Positions 31,257 through 39,159 of a stretch of 42,374 bases of DNA are shown one piece after another (position 1 is the stretch's first letter; each line of letters opens with the position of its first letter). The stretch spans positions 1-42,374 of the forward strand of contig NZ_SSMZ01000334.1 in the NCBI RefSeq assembly GCF_004799395.1. The letters run 5' to 3'. Both the position numbers and the translations under genes were made by a program. The notes under the pieces are model-generated. The model did not search any database. It was not told the DNA's origin and was given only the letters and a program-made list of their open reading frames with translations. The DNA is from Phenylobacterium sp. Its GTDB lineage: Bacteria; Pseudomonadota; Alphaproteobacteria; Caulobacterales; Caulobacteraceae.

Positions 31257-32342
31257 GTGACCACCTTCACCCAGCAGATCACCGTCGTCCGTGGGCGAGG
31301 CGCCCGCACCAATGGCAGCGGCCGCTATGAGGCCGAGGCGCGCGATGCCTTCGACGACGGCTGGACCCCGGACGACATCGAGCCGGCGCGACTGACCACC
31401 ACCGTCTCGCCCGAGAAAGCGAAGGTGATCATCACGCGCAACGACAGTCCCGATGTGGGGTTCTCCGCCTCGATCAATCCCTACCGGGGCTGCGAGCATG
31501 GCTGCATCTACTGCTACGCGCGCCCTGCCCACGCCTACATGGGCCTCTCGCCTGGCCTCGACTTCGAGTCCAAGCTGTTCTTCAAGCCGGACGCCGCGCG
31601 CCTGCTTGAGCGGGAGCTGTCGAAAGAAACCTACGTCCCCGACGTAATCCATATCGGCGGCAACACCGACCCCTACCAGCCACAGGAACGGCGCCTCCGG
31701 ATCACCCGCCAGGTCATCGAGGTGCTCGCCCGCTTCAACCACCCGTTCTCGGTGATCTCCAAATCCGGCCTGATCCTGCGCGACCTCGACCTGCTGGCGC
31801 CCATGGCGGAGAAGAACCTGGTGCGGGTGGCGATCTCGATCACCACGCTGGACCGCAAGCTCGCGCGGTCCATGGAGCCCCGCGCCGCGACCCCGGAAAA
31901 ACGCCTCGACGCCGTCCGCCGCCTGAGCGACGCCGGCGTGCCGACCGTGGTGATGTTCGCGCCCGCCATCCCCGGCCTCAACGACCATGAGATCGAGGCG
32001 GTGCTGGAGCGCGCAGCGGGCGCCGGCGCGCGCGGCGCGGGCTATGTGGCGCTCCGCCTGCCGATGGAGATCGCCGACCTCTTCCAGGAGTGGCTGGCCA
32101 CCGACCACCCCGACCGCGCCAGCCGGGTCATGTCCCTGGTCCGCCAGATGCGGGGCGGCAAGACCTACGACAGCCAGTGGGGTAAGCGGATGAAGGGCGA
32201 AGGCCCCCTCGCCGCCCTGATGTCCCGCCGCTTCGCCGTCGCCAAGCAACGCCTGGGCATCGCCGGCAAGCTCCCGCCGCTCGACCTCAGCCTGTTCCGC
32301 GTCCCGCCTAAGCCCGGGGATCAGATCGATCTGTTTGGATAG
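31257..32342 (+). CDS. PA0069-family radical SAM protein (SplB-like)
   Basis: A 361-residue radical SAM enzyme. The iron-sulfur motif is Cys79-x3-Cys83-x2-Cys86 (GCEHGCIYCYARP), preceded by the family segment IITRNDSPDVGFSASINPYR and followed by SPGLDFESKLFFK and GGNTDPYQPQERRLRITRQ. This family is related to spore photoproduct lyase, which repairs UV-made thymine dimers, but the reaction of PA0069-type members is not established as far as I know. The start is GTG at 31257, right after a possible ATG in another frame; no good ribosome-binding site is seen. The LexA box just upstream suggests DNA-damage induction. Confidence 0.92.
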   Translation: MTTFTQQITVVRGRGARTNGSGRYEAEARDAFDDGWTPDDIEPARLTTTVSPEKAKVIITRNDSPDVGFSASINPYRGCEHGCIYCYARPAHAYMGLSPGLDFESKLFFKPDAARLLERELSKETYVPDVIHIGGNTDPYQPQERRLRITRQVIEVLARFNHPFSVISKSGLILRDLDLLAPMAEKNLVRVAISITTLDRKLARSMEPRAATPEKRLDAVRRLSDAGVPTVVMFAPAIPGLNDHEIEAVLERAAGAGARGAGYVALRLPMEIADLFQEWLATDHPDRASRVMSLVRQMRGGKTYDSQWGKRMKGEGPLAALMSRRFAVAKQRLGIAGKLPPLDLSLFRVPPKPGDQIDLFG

Positions 32343-32408
32343 CAAGAGGAGAGGAAAAGCGAGTGGATCCAAGACCTCCCCCATTCATGGAGAAGCGCTT
32401 GGGGAAGC

Positions 32409-33701
32409 TCACCTCGTGAACACCCCCACCAGCTCGATGTGGGGCGACCAGAGGAACTGATCAACTGGCAGGACGCGGTCGAGGGTGAAGCCGGCGTCGA
32501 TCAGGGTGCGGGCGTCTCGGGCGAAGGTGGCCGGGTTGCAGGAAACCCCGATGACGCGCGCGACCTTGGAGCGCGCCAGTTCGGCGGTCTGTTCGGCGGC
32601 GCCGGCGCGCGGCGGGTCGAAGACGGCCAGGTCCGTCTTCTTCAGCTCCTCGGCCAGGACCGGGCGGCGTACCAGGTCGCGGGCCTCGGCGGTGACGCCG
32701 TGCAGGCCGGGCGCGCTCGCCATGGCGGCGCTGAGCGCGCGGATGGCCTCGGGCGCGAAGTCGGCGGCGTAGACCGGGGCGATCCCGGCCAGGCGAAAGG
32801 TGAAGGTGCCGACGCCGCAATAGAGGTCGGCGATCCGCGCCGCGCCCGCCGCCTCAGCCGCCACGAACGCCGCCATGACGGCTTCAGCCTGAGGCGTGGC
32901 TTGCAAGAAGGCGCCGGGCGGCAGGGCGACCGTGGCGGGCCCCAGGCGCACCTGCGGCAGGCGCGCCTGGTAGGCGACCTCGCCGTCGATCGTCACCCGG
33001 GCAAAGGCCGCCTCCGCCGCGCGGTCGGCCAGCAGCACGCGGGCGTCGGCGGAAAGGCCGCCCGACTTGCGCTCCACGCCGGAGATGTCGATGTCGAGGC
33101 CGCTGTCGGTCAAGGTCACGTGCAGCGTCGGCGCAGACTTCGGATGCTCGAACAGTGGCGCAGCAAGGCGCTTGAGCGCCGGGATCGCCGCGGCGATGGC
33201 GGGGTCGGAAATCGGGCAGACGTCGATGTCCACCAGGTCCCAGGACTTGCGCGCCTTGTAGCCCAGCTTGGCGGCCTCGCGGTTGCCCCGGCGGGCGTGA
33301 AGGGCGACCCGGCGGCGCGCGCCCAGTTGGGCGGCGAAGGGCGGCAGAATCTCTGTCTCGATCTGCTGGCGCGCCAGGGTTCCCACCAGGCGCTCAACCT
33401 TCCAGGCCAAGTACGGGTCGGCCGCCCAGTGCTGTAGGGCGCAACCGCCGCAGGTCCCGAAGTGCGGGCATGGCGCCGCCACCCGCTCGGCGCTGGCCTC
33501 CAGCACCTCCACCAAGTCTCGCCGCTCGCCGCCGCCCGCCGCCAGCACCCGCTCGCCCGGCAAGGTGAACGGCACGAAGGCGGGGCCGCGCGCCATGCCA
33601 TCACCCTCGCCGCCCAATGACTCGATGGTGAGCTCGACGGGCGGCCCTGTGGGGCGCGCCGGGCGGTCCGGTGCGCGGCGGTGGCGCGGGGGCGGTCTCA
33701 T
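32409..33701 (-). CDS. RlmD/RumA-TrmA family 23S rRNA or tRNA (uracil-5-)-methyltransferase
   Basis: A 430-residue SAM-dependent RNA methyltransferase. The order is an Arg/Pro-rich N-terminus, a TRAM-like beta-barrel (about 22-70), a 4Fe-4S motif Cys78-x5-Cys84-x2-Cys87 with Cys162, the Rossmann domain with IADLYCGVGTFTF, the DPPRAG motif, and catalytic Cys388 in GVSCNPATFARD. It should make 5-methyluridine in RNA, but which position cannot be told from sequence alone. It is convergent with the radical SAM gene (66 bases between the ends) and divergent from the glycine-zipper gene. Confidence 0.93.
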   Translation of the reverse strand: MRPPPRHRRAPDRPARPTGPPVELTIESLGGEGDGMARGPAFVPFTLPGERVLAAGGGERRDLVEVLEASAERVAAPCPHFGTCGGCALQHWAADPYLAWKVERLVGTLARQQIETEILPPFAAQLGARRRVALHARRGNREAAKLGYKARKSWDLVDIDVCPISDPAIAAAIPALKRLAAPLFEHPKSAPTLHVTLTDSGLDIDISGVERKSGGLSADARVLLADRAAEAAFARVTIDGEVAYQARLPQVRLGPATVALPPGAFLQATPQAEAVMAAFVAAEAAGAARIADLYCGVGTFTFRLAGIAPVYAADFAPEAIRALSAAMASAPGLHGVTAEARDLVRRPVLAEELKKTDLAVFDPPRAGAAEQTAELARSKVARVIGVSCNPATFARDARTLIDAGFTLDRVLPVDQFLWSPHIELVGVFTR

Positions 33702-33847
33702 GGTCGGACAGGCGTCCTCGCGCGAAGGCGGTCAGGAAGATGAACGAAGATGAACGGCCCGCTCAAAATTTGTTCAGCTTGGTTGGGCGAAAGGAGTCCT
33801 CGAAGCCGCCGAACAGGCCGCTGCAAAGATTCGAGAGAGGGATACCC

Positions 33848-34468
33848 ATGACCAAGTCTTCGACCTTCGCCAAGGGCTGCGTGGCCGCATCGGTCGGCCT
33901 CCTGGCCCTGGGCGCGGCGGCCGCGGCCTCCGCGCAGCCGGCGCCGGCCTACAACAACTACGACCCCTGCCAGCGCGACGCGAACGGTCGCGGCGTCGCC
34001 GGCGCCCTGCTCGGCGGAGCCGGCGGCGCGGTGATCGGCTCTCAGATGGCGGCCGGCGGCCACCGCACCGACGGCTCGTTGCTGGGCGGCGTGGTCGGTG
34101 CGATCGCCGGCGCCGCCATCGGCCACTCGACCGCCGCCTGCACCAACGGTCCGCCGCCGCCGCCGCCGGGCCAGGCCGGCGAAGATGGCCCGCCGCCGCC
34201 CGGCTATCAGCCCGGCCCGCCGCCGCCGCCGGGCTATGGCGGCGCCTACTACGCGCCGCCCCCGCCGCCGCCGGGTTATTACCCCCAACGTGAAGCGCTG
34301 TTCGTCTACGGCCGCCACGGCGTGCGTTATCGGGTGGTCGAGGAGCGGGTCGGTCCGGACGGCTGCACCGTCGCCGAGAGCCCGGTCTACTTCCCCGACG
34401 GTCGCGTCGACCGCCGCTTCGTCCGCGTCTGCCCGGACTATCGGGGCAGGTACTTCATCGTCGGCTAA
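33848..34468 (+). CDS. Exported glycine-zipper, Pro-rich envelope protein
   Basis: A 206-residue protein with a signal peptide (cleavage after ASAQ), then a glycine-zipper 2TM segment with repeated GxxxG spacing (GVAGALLGGAGGAVIG and GGVVGAIAGAAIG, residues about 48-95). A Pro/Gly/Tyr-rich linker with repeated PPPPPGY units (about 100-145) leads to a basic C-terminal domain with two Cys (DGCTVAES and VRVCPDY). It resembles the 17-kDa surface antigen-like group, presumed to be membrane or envelope associated. Function unknown. The start at 33848 has GAGAGGG upstream. A perfect terminator follows. Confidence 0.8.
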   Translation: MTKSSTFAKGCVAASVGLLALGAAAAASAQPAPAYNNYDPCQRDANGRGVAGALLGGAGGAVIGSQMAAGGHRTDGSLLGGVVGAIAGAAIGHSTAACTNGPPPPPPGQAGEDGPPPPGYQPGPPPPPGYGGAYYAPPPPPPGYYPQREALFVYGRHGVRYRVVEERVGPDGCTVAESPVYFPDGRVDRRFVRVCPDYRGRYFIVG

Positions 34469-34500
34469 GGCCTTCTGTCGCCCGTCCTTGGCCGATGCCA

Positions 34501-34532
34501 GGGCCGCCCGCATTGCCGCGGGCGGCCCTTTT
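34501..34532 (+). terminator. Intrinsic terminator of the glycine-zipper gene
   Basis: GGGCCGCCCGC and GCGGGCGGCCC form a perfect 11-bp stem with a 6-base loop (ATTGCC), followed by TTTTCCTT. It lies 32 bases after the stop and 9 bases before the end of tlyA on the other strand. Confidence 0.9.
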
Positions 34533-34540
34533 CCTTGGGA

Positions 34541-35269
34541 TCAGCCTTTGCGCGCCCAGAGCAGATATTCGCGGGCGCCATCGCCGCCCTCGACCGGGCT
34601 GTCGGCGGTCTCGCGGACCGTCCATCCGACGCCCTCCAGGAACCCCCGCACATCGGCCAGGGCTTCGGCGCGCGCCGCCTCGTCCTTCACGAGGCCGCCC
34701 TTGCCCACCCGTTCCGGCCCAACCTCGAACTGCGGCTTCACGAGGGCAACCAGGTCCGCGCCCCGCGCGGCGAGCCCCAGCGCGACCGGCAAGACCTTGG
34801 CGAGGCCGATGAAGCTGACGTCGCAGACGACCATTTGCGGCGACTCGGAGATCTCGGCCACGGTCAGCACCCGCGCATCGACGCCCTCCAGCCGCACGAC
34901 ACGCGGATCGTCCGCCAGGCTGTCGTGAAGTTGGCCGCGTCCAACGTCCACCGCGTAGACCCGCCGCGCGCCCGCCGCCAGGCAGACCTCGGTGAAGCCG
35001 CCGGTGGAGGCGCCGACGTCGAGGACGATCCGGCCCTCGACCGCGATCGGCCAGAGCCCCAGGGCGTATTCCAGCTTGAGCGCGCCGCGCCCGACCCAAG
35101 GATGCGCCGCCGTAGCCGCGATCAACGCGCCCTCGTCCAGCAACTCCGCAGGCTTCAGGACCGGCCGGCCGTCAGCGGTGACCCCGCCGGCCTCGATGGC
35201 GGCCCGGGCCTTGGCGCGGCTCTCGAACAGGCCGCGCGCAACCAGCAGGAGATCGGCGCGGGTCTTCAC
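34541..35269 (-). CDS. tlyA: TlyA-family RNA 2'-O-methyltransferase
   Basis: A 242-residue protein with an N-terminal S4 RNA-binding domain (RADLLLVARGLFESRAKARAAIEAG) and an FtsJ-like SAM domain with LDVGASTGGFTEVCLAAGA. The expected Lys-Asp-Lys-Glu positions include VGRGALKLEYAL, VCDVSFIGL, VALVKPQFEVG and the late EYLLWARKG. In mycobacteria TlyA methylates 16S and 23S rRNA at cytidine ribose positions; the target here is inferred by homology. It lies 8 bases downstream of the acyl-CoA ligase gene and is probably co-transcribed. Confidence 0.92.
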   Translation of the reverse strand: MKTRADLLLVARGLFESRAKARAAIEAGGVTADGRPVLKPAELLDEGALIAATAAHPWVGRGALKLEYALGLWPIAVEGRIVLDVGASTGGFTEVCLAAGARRVYAVDVGRGQLHDSLADDPRVVRLEGVDARVLTVAEISESPQMVVCDVSFIGLAKVLPVALGLAARGADLVALVKPQFEVGPERVGKGGLVKDEAARAEALADVRGFLEGVGWTVRETADSPVEGGDGAREYLLWARKG

Positions 35270-35277
35270 CGGCCGCC

Positions 35278-37038
35278 CTAGGCTGACGCCTTCTCGTCCT
35301 CGAACAACTTTTTCAGTTCGTTCTTGAGGATCTTGCCGTTGGCGTTGCGGGGCAGCACCTCAGGCCAGAACTTCACCGCCACCGGCACCTTGAAGGCCGC
35401 CAGCCGCTCGGCGACGTGGGCGCGTAACTCGTCTTCGGTGGCTTGCGCCCCGGGCTTGAGGGTCACCACCGCGCCAGGCTCCTCGCCCAAGGTGCGGTGC
35501 GGGATGCCGACCACGGCGGCGTCCATCACCGCCGGGTGGTCGTAAAGCGCGTTCTCCACTTCGATGCAGTAGATGTTCTCGCCGCCGCGGATCAGCATGT
35601 CCTTGGCCCGGTCGATGATGTAGCAGAACCCCTCGCCGTCCAGCTTGGCCAGGTCGCCGGTGCGCACCCAGCCGTCGACGAAGGTCTGGGCCGTCGCCTC
35701 CGGCTTGTTCCAATAGCCCTTCACCACCTGCGGCCCGTTGGACCACAGTTCGCCCACCGTGTTGGCCGGCAGGACGGTGACGCCGTCGGCGGGATCGCGG
35801 ATCTGCAGTTCGGAGACCGGTACAGCCACCCCGCAGCTCTCAGGCCGGTTCCAATAGTCCTCGGCGCTGTTGCCGGTCACCGTGGCGCAGGTCTCGGTCA
35901 TGCCCCAGCCCTGGCCAGGTGAGGATTTCGGGAAGGCTTCGCGGAGCGCGGCCACCAGTTCCTTAGCCGACGGCGCGCCGCCATAGGCGACGGATTCCAG
36001 CGACGACAGATCGTAGTTCTTGCGCGCAGGGTGCTCGATCAGCTGCCAGGCGATGGTCGGCACGCCGCCGGCCAGGCTCACCCGCTCGCGCTCGATGAGT
36101 TCGAAGGCGCGGATCGGCTCCCACTTGCGCATCATCACCAGCTTGGCCCCGCCGAACAGGCTCGGGTTCAGCACGGCGAAGCAGCCGGTCACATGGAAGA
36201 ACGGCACAGAGATCAGCGAGGACCGCTGCGGCGCGTCCGGATCGGGGGCCGGCGGCTGTTCGCCGCGCCGCAGGAACGCCCGCGCGCCCCCGCAGATCGC
36301 CGCCATGATGTTGGAGTTGACCCCGCGCTGGGTGCCGAGCGCGCCCTTCGGCTTCCCCGTCGTCCCCGAGGTGTAGAAGATCGTGGCGTCGTCGTCGGGG
36401 GCGATCTCCACTGTCGGCATCGCAGTGTCCGGCAGATCCTTCCAGGCGCCAGGACTCCCGATCACATCTTCCAGCTTGGTCACCAGCGGGTGGGCGATCT
36501 CGTCGCGTTCGCGGGTGACGTAGACGCGCACCAGGTCGGGGCAATTGGGCAGGTGCTGGGTCATGCGCTCATAGCGCTCACGGTCCGTCAGCACGACCTT
36601 GGTTCCCGAGTCGGTCAGGCCGTATTCCAGCTCCGGTCCGGTCCACCAGGCGTTCAGCGGCGTCACTACCGCGCCGACCGAGGCGGCTGCGTAAAAGGCC
36701 ACCACCCATTCGGGGATGTTGCGCATGATCACCGCGACCCGATCGCCCTTGACCACGCCCTGGGCGGTCAGCTCAGCCGCCAACGCCGCCACCGCGCGGT
36801 GGAAGGCGTCGAAGCTGACCCGCTCATCCTCATAGACCAGGAAGATCCTCTCGCCGTGGGCGCGGGCGCCCTCGACCACCGAGCGCAGGCTTGGCGGCAG
36901 GTTCTTCCAGACCTTGGTCCGGATCCCGCGGATGGTCTCTTCGCCGACCTCGGTGGGCATGCCCGGACCTGACAGGATCGCGTGGGCCTGCTGGATCGAC
37001 ATGGCGGGCCAGCCCGGCGGCAAAGGGGCTTCGGACAT
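35278..37038 (-). CDS. AMP-dependent acyl-CoA synthetase (fatty acid-CoA ligase type)
   Basis: A 586-residue adenylate-forming enzyme making an acyl-CoA from a carboxylic acid, ATP and CoA. The core motifs are intact: ATP-binding TIFYTSGTTGKPKG, GWGMTETCATV, the hinge segment WVRTGDLAKLDGEG and DRAKDMLIRGGENI, and the C-terminal catalytic Lys in PRNANGKILKNEL. The substrate chain length is not readable. There is no signal peptide. It is first in a probable two-gene unit with tlyA; 106 bases separate it from the lipocalin-like gene upstream. Confidence 0.92.
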   Translation of the reverse strand: MSEAPLPPGWPAMSIQQAHAILSGPGMPTEVGEETIRGIRTKVWKNLPPSLRSVVEGARAHGERIFLVYEDERVSFDAFHRAVAALAAELTAQGVVKGDRVAVIMRNIPEWVVAFYAAASVGAVVTPLNAWWTGPELEYGLTDSGTKVVLTDRERYERMTQHLPNCPDLVRVYVTRERDEIAHPLVTKLEDVIGSPGAWKDLPDTAMPTVEIAPDDDATIFYTSGTTGKPKGALGTQRGVNSNIMAAICGGARAFLRRGEQPPAPDPDAPQRSSLISVPFFHVTGCFAVLNPSLFGGAKLVMMRKWEPIRAFELIERERVSLAGGVPTIAWQLIEHPARKNYDLSSLESVAYGGAPSAKELVAALREAFPKSSPGQGWGMTETCATVTGNSAEDYWNRPESCGVAVPVSELQIRDPADGVTVLPANTVGELWSNGPQVVKGYWNKPEATAQTFVDGWVRTGDLAKLDGEGFCYIIDRAKDMLIRGGENIYCIEVENALYDHPAVMDAAVVGIPHRTLGEEPGAVVTLKPGAQATEDELRAHVAERLAAFKVPVAVKFWPEVLPRNANGKILKNELKKLFEDEKASA

Positions 37039-37144
37039 CGGATGATTCCCTAAGTCTCGCGGGGCTTCTCAAGCGGGCCTCGCGTCCTGGGTGAACAACC
37101 ATAACCCAGCCCGGGAGGCAAATTCCGACCCGCGTTCGTCAGCC

Positions 37145-37552
37145 CTAGGACGGTTCCCGCCGCCAGACCAGGCGGCCGCGACCGGCGCGGCCAGGGAACA
37201 GGGGATGGTCCTGATTGGCCGTCACCAGGGACAGCAGGTCGCCTTCGATCTCGAAGAAGCGGGTCTGGGCCGTGCCAATCCAGGCCGGCGACCAGGCCAG
37301 ATCAACCTCGGTGACGAAGTGGTCGGCCTCGACGCGATAGGCGCCGGAATAGGCCATCATGCCACGGAACAGCCCCGCCTCGTCCTCCGCCGCCGAGCGA
37401 TCGCCGCAGGTGATCATCGCCGACATCCGGCCGTCGCCGGTCAGGATCAACCGCCCGAGCGGCGCGGCGCCATACATCGGGATAGGCTCCGCGGCGTCCG
37501 AGAACTCGTACTGGGCCGAAACCAGCCGCCAGCTTCCGACCAGGCTGCTCAA
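37145..37552 (-). CDS. Lipocalin-like domain protein
   Basis: A 135-residue protein of the lipocalin-like group (the PF13924 kind): a start with LVGSWRLVSAQYEF, then PLGRLILTGDGRMSAMI, YSGAYRVEADHFVTEVD and a late ending in GRLVWRRE. Relatives are small beta-barrels of unknown ligand, often near catabolic enzymes. It has no signal peptide, so it is cytoplasmic unless the start is wrong. The start is TTG at 37552, which overlaps the TGA stop of the S10 peptidase gene as TTGA, strongly suggesting coupled translation. Confidence 0.8.
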   Translation of the reverse strand: MSSLVGSWRLVSAQYEFSDAAEPIPMYGAAPLGRLILTGDGRMSAMITCGDRSAAEDEAGLFRGMMAYSGAYRVEADHFVTEVDLAWSPAWIGTAQTRFFEIEGDLLSLVTANQDHPLFPGRAGRGRLVWRREPS

Positions 37553-39078
37553 TGGACCCCGAAAACCTGCATCACGTCGGCGCGGAATGACGCCTGGCTG
37601 GCTGGCCTTGAATAGAACATGTGGCCGCCCGGATAGATCGCCAGCTTCACCCGGCTGGCATCACCCGAGATCGGCATCTGGTCGATCACCAGCCGCGAGA
37701 CGAAATAGGGGCACGACAGATCGTCGTAGCCGTGGGCGATCAGCACCTTCATCCTGGGGTCGGCGGCGACGGCGTTGCGCAGATCGGACGTCGCGTCGAC
37801 CAGTTCGACGCCCTTCTCCCAGTTATCGCCGACCTCATAGCTGAGCGCGTTGAACCGGCCCTCGGCCTTCCAGCCGACGATGCGGGTGTCGAAGTCGACC
37901 ATGGCGCTGGTGGTGGGCGCGATGATCGCGTCCAGGATCGGGTCTCCTCGCCGCCCCTGCGGCGACCAGGGGAAGGGATCCTCCTGGGTCACGTTGGAAT
38001 CGTAGACGCTCGCGATGCGGCCCTTGTCGCGATAGAGCTCGCGCAGGAAGGCGCCGACGTCGATGCGGCCGCCGGAGCGCTGCACGAACTCCCGATCGAG
38101 GCCGGTGTAGGTCGTGACCTTGTCCACCACCCGCGCCACAGCGGCGGGGTCGCGGCGGCCCTTCATCAGATCCTCGGTGAATTCGCCGCGGGTATAGTCC
38201 TCGACCTCCTTCATCAGGGCCGGCGAGAGCGGCTTGCCCTGCCGCTCGTAGTTGGCCGCGGTCATCGACGGTAGGGTCGTGACCCAGTTCATCGGCGAGA
38301 AGTCCGGGTCGTTGTTCATCCCCGGCTCAAGGTAGGGCGAAACCATCACGATGCCGCTGACGCCCACGCCGAGCTGGGTCTGCAGGTAATAGGTGATCTT
38401 CGGCGCCCGGAAGCCGCCGTAGCTCTCGCCCGCCACGTACTTCGGCGAGGCCATCCGACCGTTCTTCAAAAGCCAGTCGTAGACGATGCGCGACAGGTAC
38501 TCGATGTCCGGCTTGATCGAATAGAACCGCTTCTTGGTCTCGTCCTTGTCCACCAGGGATCGCGAGAAACCCGTGCCCACCGGATCGATGAACACCATGT
38601 CGGTGAAGTCCATCCAGGTGCCGGGATTGTCCGCCAGCACCGCCGGGTCCGAGGGCCCGTCGCCCTGGGCGCCGAACTGCACGCGCTTGGGCCCGATGGC
38701 GCCCAGGTTCAGGTAGACCGAGGCCGCGCCCGGGCCGCCGTTGAAGGCGAAGGTCACCGGGCGATTGGGGTCGCGCGGGCCGTCGAGCACATAGGCGGTG
38801 AACACCACCTCGGCGACCTTCTTGCCCTTCTCGTCGCGCACCGGCAGGGCGCCGACCGTTGCGGTGTAGTTCAGCGTCTTGCCAGCGACGTGGGTCACCT
38901 GCTTGACGCTGGCCTCGGCGGGGAACGGCGGCAGGTCGATGTCGGACTTCTTGTCCTTGTCGCCGTCCTTCTTGGCCGCATCGGCCTTGGGCGGATCGTC
39001 CGCGGCCCAGGCGCTGACCGCCGAAAGGCCGAACGACAACGTCACTGCGGCTGCGGCCGCGATCATCAGTCTACGCAT
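37549..39078 (-). CDS. Exported S10 family serine carboxypeptidase-like peptidase
   Basis: A 509-residue alpha/beta-hydrolase with a signal peptide (cleavage near SAWA) and a Lys/Asp-rich spacer (residues 28-48). The oxyanion segment FNGGPGAAS is near 112-120, the nucleophile is Ser219 in GESYGG, the probable Asp453 lies in HGYDDLSCPYF, and His486 is in PGGHMFY, so the triad is complete. These enzymes remove C-terminal residues at acidic pH; bacterial exported members presumably act on peptides in the periplasm. The upstream neighbour is valS (81 bases away) and the downstream one is the coupled lipocalin-like gene. Confidence 0.93.
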   Translation of the reverse strand: MRRLMIAAAAAVTLSFGLSAVSAWAADDPPKADAAKKDGDKDKKSDIDLPPFPAEASVKQVTHVAGKTLNYTATVGALPVRDEKGKKVAEVVFTAYVLDGPRDPNRPVTFAFNGGPGAASVYLNLGAIGPKRVQFGAQGDGPSDPAVLADNPGTWMDFTDMVFIDPVGTGFSRSLVDKDETKKRFYSIKPDIEYLSRIVYDWLLKNGRMASPKYVAGESYGGFRAPKITYYLQTQLGVGVSGIVMVSPYLEPGMNNDPDFSPMNWVTTLPSMTAANYERQGKPLSPALMKEVEDYTRGEFTEDLMKGRRDPAAVARVVDKVTTYTGLDREFVQRSGGRIDVGAFLRELYRDKGRIASVYDSNVTQEDPFPWSPQGRRGDPILDAIIAPTTSAMVDFDTRIVGWKAEGRFNALSYEVGDNWEKGVELVDATSDLRNAVAADPRMKVLIAHGYDDLSCPYFVSRLVIDQMPISGDASRVKLAIYPGGHMFYSRPASQASFRADVMQVFGVH

Positions 39079-39159
39079 GCAGGATTCCCCGTCGATCGCG
39101 GCAGGATGGCCGAGTTGCGGGCCGCCGCAAGTTAAACCGGCGATAGGTCGGCGAGCGCC

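Noticed and set aside
33742..33755. GAAC-N6-GAAC near the RlmD-like and glycine-zipper promoters, resembling a LexA box
   Set aside because: The spacer is six bases, whereas the alphaproteobacterial box needs seven, and the motif is part of a short direct repeat (GATGAAC).
34160..34290. The CCG-rich repeats in the glycine-zipper gene as a separate repeat element
   Set aside because: They are explained as Pro codons of the PPPPPGY linker inside a continuous coding frame.
37087..37109. CTGGGT...ACCCAG dyad between the lipocalin-like and acyl-CoA ligase genes
   Set aside because: It has only six base pairs, a long loop and no T-tract; such dyads are expected by chance in this sequence.
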